Of a DNA stretch of 64,000 bases, positions 63,220 to 64,000 are shown one piece after another. The notes beneath the pieces are model-generated. The model did not search any database, was not told the DNA's origin, and saw only the letters and a program-made list of their open reading frames with translations. This DNA comes from Burkholderiales bacterium (GTDB lineage: Bacteria > Pseudomonadota > Gammaproteobacteria > Burkholderiales > SG8-39): assembly GCA_027493935.1 (NCBI GenBank), contig JAOSJV010000011.1, forward strand, positions 528,589 through 592,588, written 5' to 3'. The number at the start of each line of letters is the position of its first letter. Within the stretch, counting starts at the first letter, position 1. The position numbers were made by a program, and so were the translations under genes.

Positions 63220-64000
63220 CGCGCGGCCTCGGCCGCACGGAGCGGCCAGAGCAGGCTCGCGGCGATGCTCGCGGCGAGGACCGCGGCCACGACCCCGAGC
63301 GCGACGAGCACCGGGATCTTGAAGAAGTCGACGACGAGCATCTTCGTGCCGACGAACATCAGCACAACCGCGAGTCCGTAGGAGAGCAGGTGGAAGCGCG
63401 CGGCCATGTCGGCGAGCAGGAAGTAGAGCGCCCGCAGTCCGAGGATCGCGAAGATGTTCGAGGTCAGGACGATAAACGGGTCGGCGGTGATCGCGAGGAT
63501 CGCCGGAATGCTGTCGACCGCGAAGACGAAGTCGGTGAAGCCGATCATGACCAGCACAAGGAAGAGCGGCGTGAAGACGCGCGCGCTGTCGCGGACGATC
63601 CACAGGCGCTCGCCGTGCAGCCCGGTCGTGAGCGCGAGGTGCCCGCGCAGCCAGCGCACGATCGGGTTCGCCTCGAAGTCGGGCGTCTTGTCCGCGAAGA
63701 CGAGCATCTTTACGCCCGTTGCGAGCAGGAAGGCGCCGAACACGTAGAGGATCCAGTGGAACTTCGCCACCAACCAGGCGCCGATGAGGATCATGACCAT
63801 CCGCAGCACGATCGCGCCCAGGACGCCGAGCATCAGGGCCCGACGCTGTAGCTCGGCGGGCACGGGGGAAGTAGGTGAACAGCATCAGGAACACGAAGAT
63901 GTTGTCCACCGAGAGCGACTTCTCGATCAGGTATCCGGTCAGGTACTCGAGCGTCTTCTGGCGCGCGACCGACGGACCGGCGGTGCCCGCGAGGTGCCAC
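63216..64000 (-). CDS. TerC-family membrane protein, partial, one apparent frameshift
   Basis: A polytopic inner-membrane protein of the TerC/Alx family. The seen part has [17 protein letters not shown] (acidic helix motif with Asp/Asn), [20 protein letters not shown] and [18 protein letters not shown], all family signatures. An extra base in the GGGGG run at 63864-63868 (C-run on the coding strand) breaks the frame; removal gives [16 protein letters not shown]. The N-terminus is beyond the window. TerC/Alx proteins have been linked to Mn export and pH stress. It lies directly upstream of, and overlaps, the channel gene. Confidence 0.87.

Overview
The window is GC-rich Gram-negative chromosomal DNA, most likely from a betaproteobacterium (inference). 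The reasons are the aroB-gltB-gltD and glmU-glmS housekeeping blocks, outer-membrane lipid-transport genes, and a large exopolysaccharide (EPS) locus of the type usually found next to exosortase A (XrtA/PEP-CTERM loci).

Layout: 1-6.8 kb holds the end of aroB and the glutamate synthase pair gltB-gltD. 6.8-7.9 kb has two small DUF4124 secreted proteins on the minus strand. 8.1-11.4 kb has glmU and glmS, which make UDP-GlcNAc. 11.7-15 kb is a loose accessory stretch (deacetylase, GNAT, UPF0489-like) with long gene-free gaps. 15.5-35 kb is the core EPS operon behind a strong sigma-54 promoter match: export lipoprotein, chain-length protein, tyrosine autokinase, outer-membrane barrel, ATPase, WecB, deacetylase, FemAB, glycosyltransferases, amidotransferase, CapK-like ligase and O-antigen-ligase-type protein. 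35-48.8 kb is a decoration module on both strands: FemAB/GNAT-type acyltransferases, a second asparagine-synthase-like protein lacking its glutaminase cysteine, a methyltransferase, a beta-helix protein, a very acidic secreted protein and a flippase. 49.9-54.6 kb has the initiating sugar-phosphate transferase, a UDP-HexNAc dehydrogenase, a 4-epimerase and a lytic transglycosylase. 54.8-58.4 kb is an Mla/Pqi-type lipid ABC transporter. 58.5-64 kb has a TerB-like protein, an amidohydrolase, a cation efflux protein, a DUF3750 protein, a voltage-gated cation channel and a TerC membrane protein.

How it fits together: glutamate synthase and GlmS/GlmU supply nitrogen and UDP-GlcNAc. WecB and the dehydrogenase/4-epimerase pair can turn UDP-GlcNAc into ManNAc and HexNAc-uronic acid donors. 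Glycosyltransferases assemble a polymer that is flipped, polymerised, exported and decorated.

Two things stand out. First, nearly every gene of an XrtA-type EPS locus is present, but the exosortase gene is missing from its usual slot, and no PEP-CTERM protein is seen. Second, 22 apparent single-base frameshifts (plus one possible) break otherwise intact genes, often in short homopolymers. Restoring one base gives normal lengths, so most are probably sequencing or assembly errors rather than pseudogenes.
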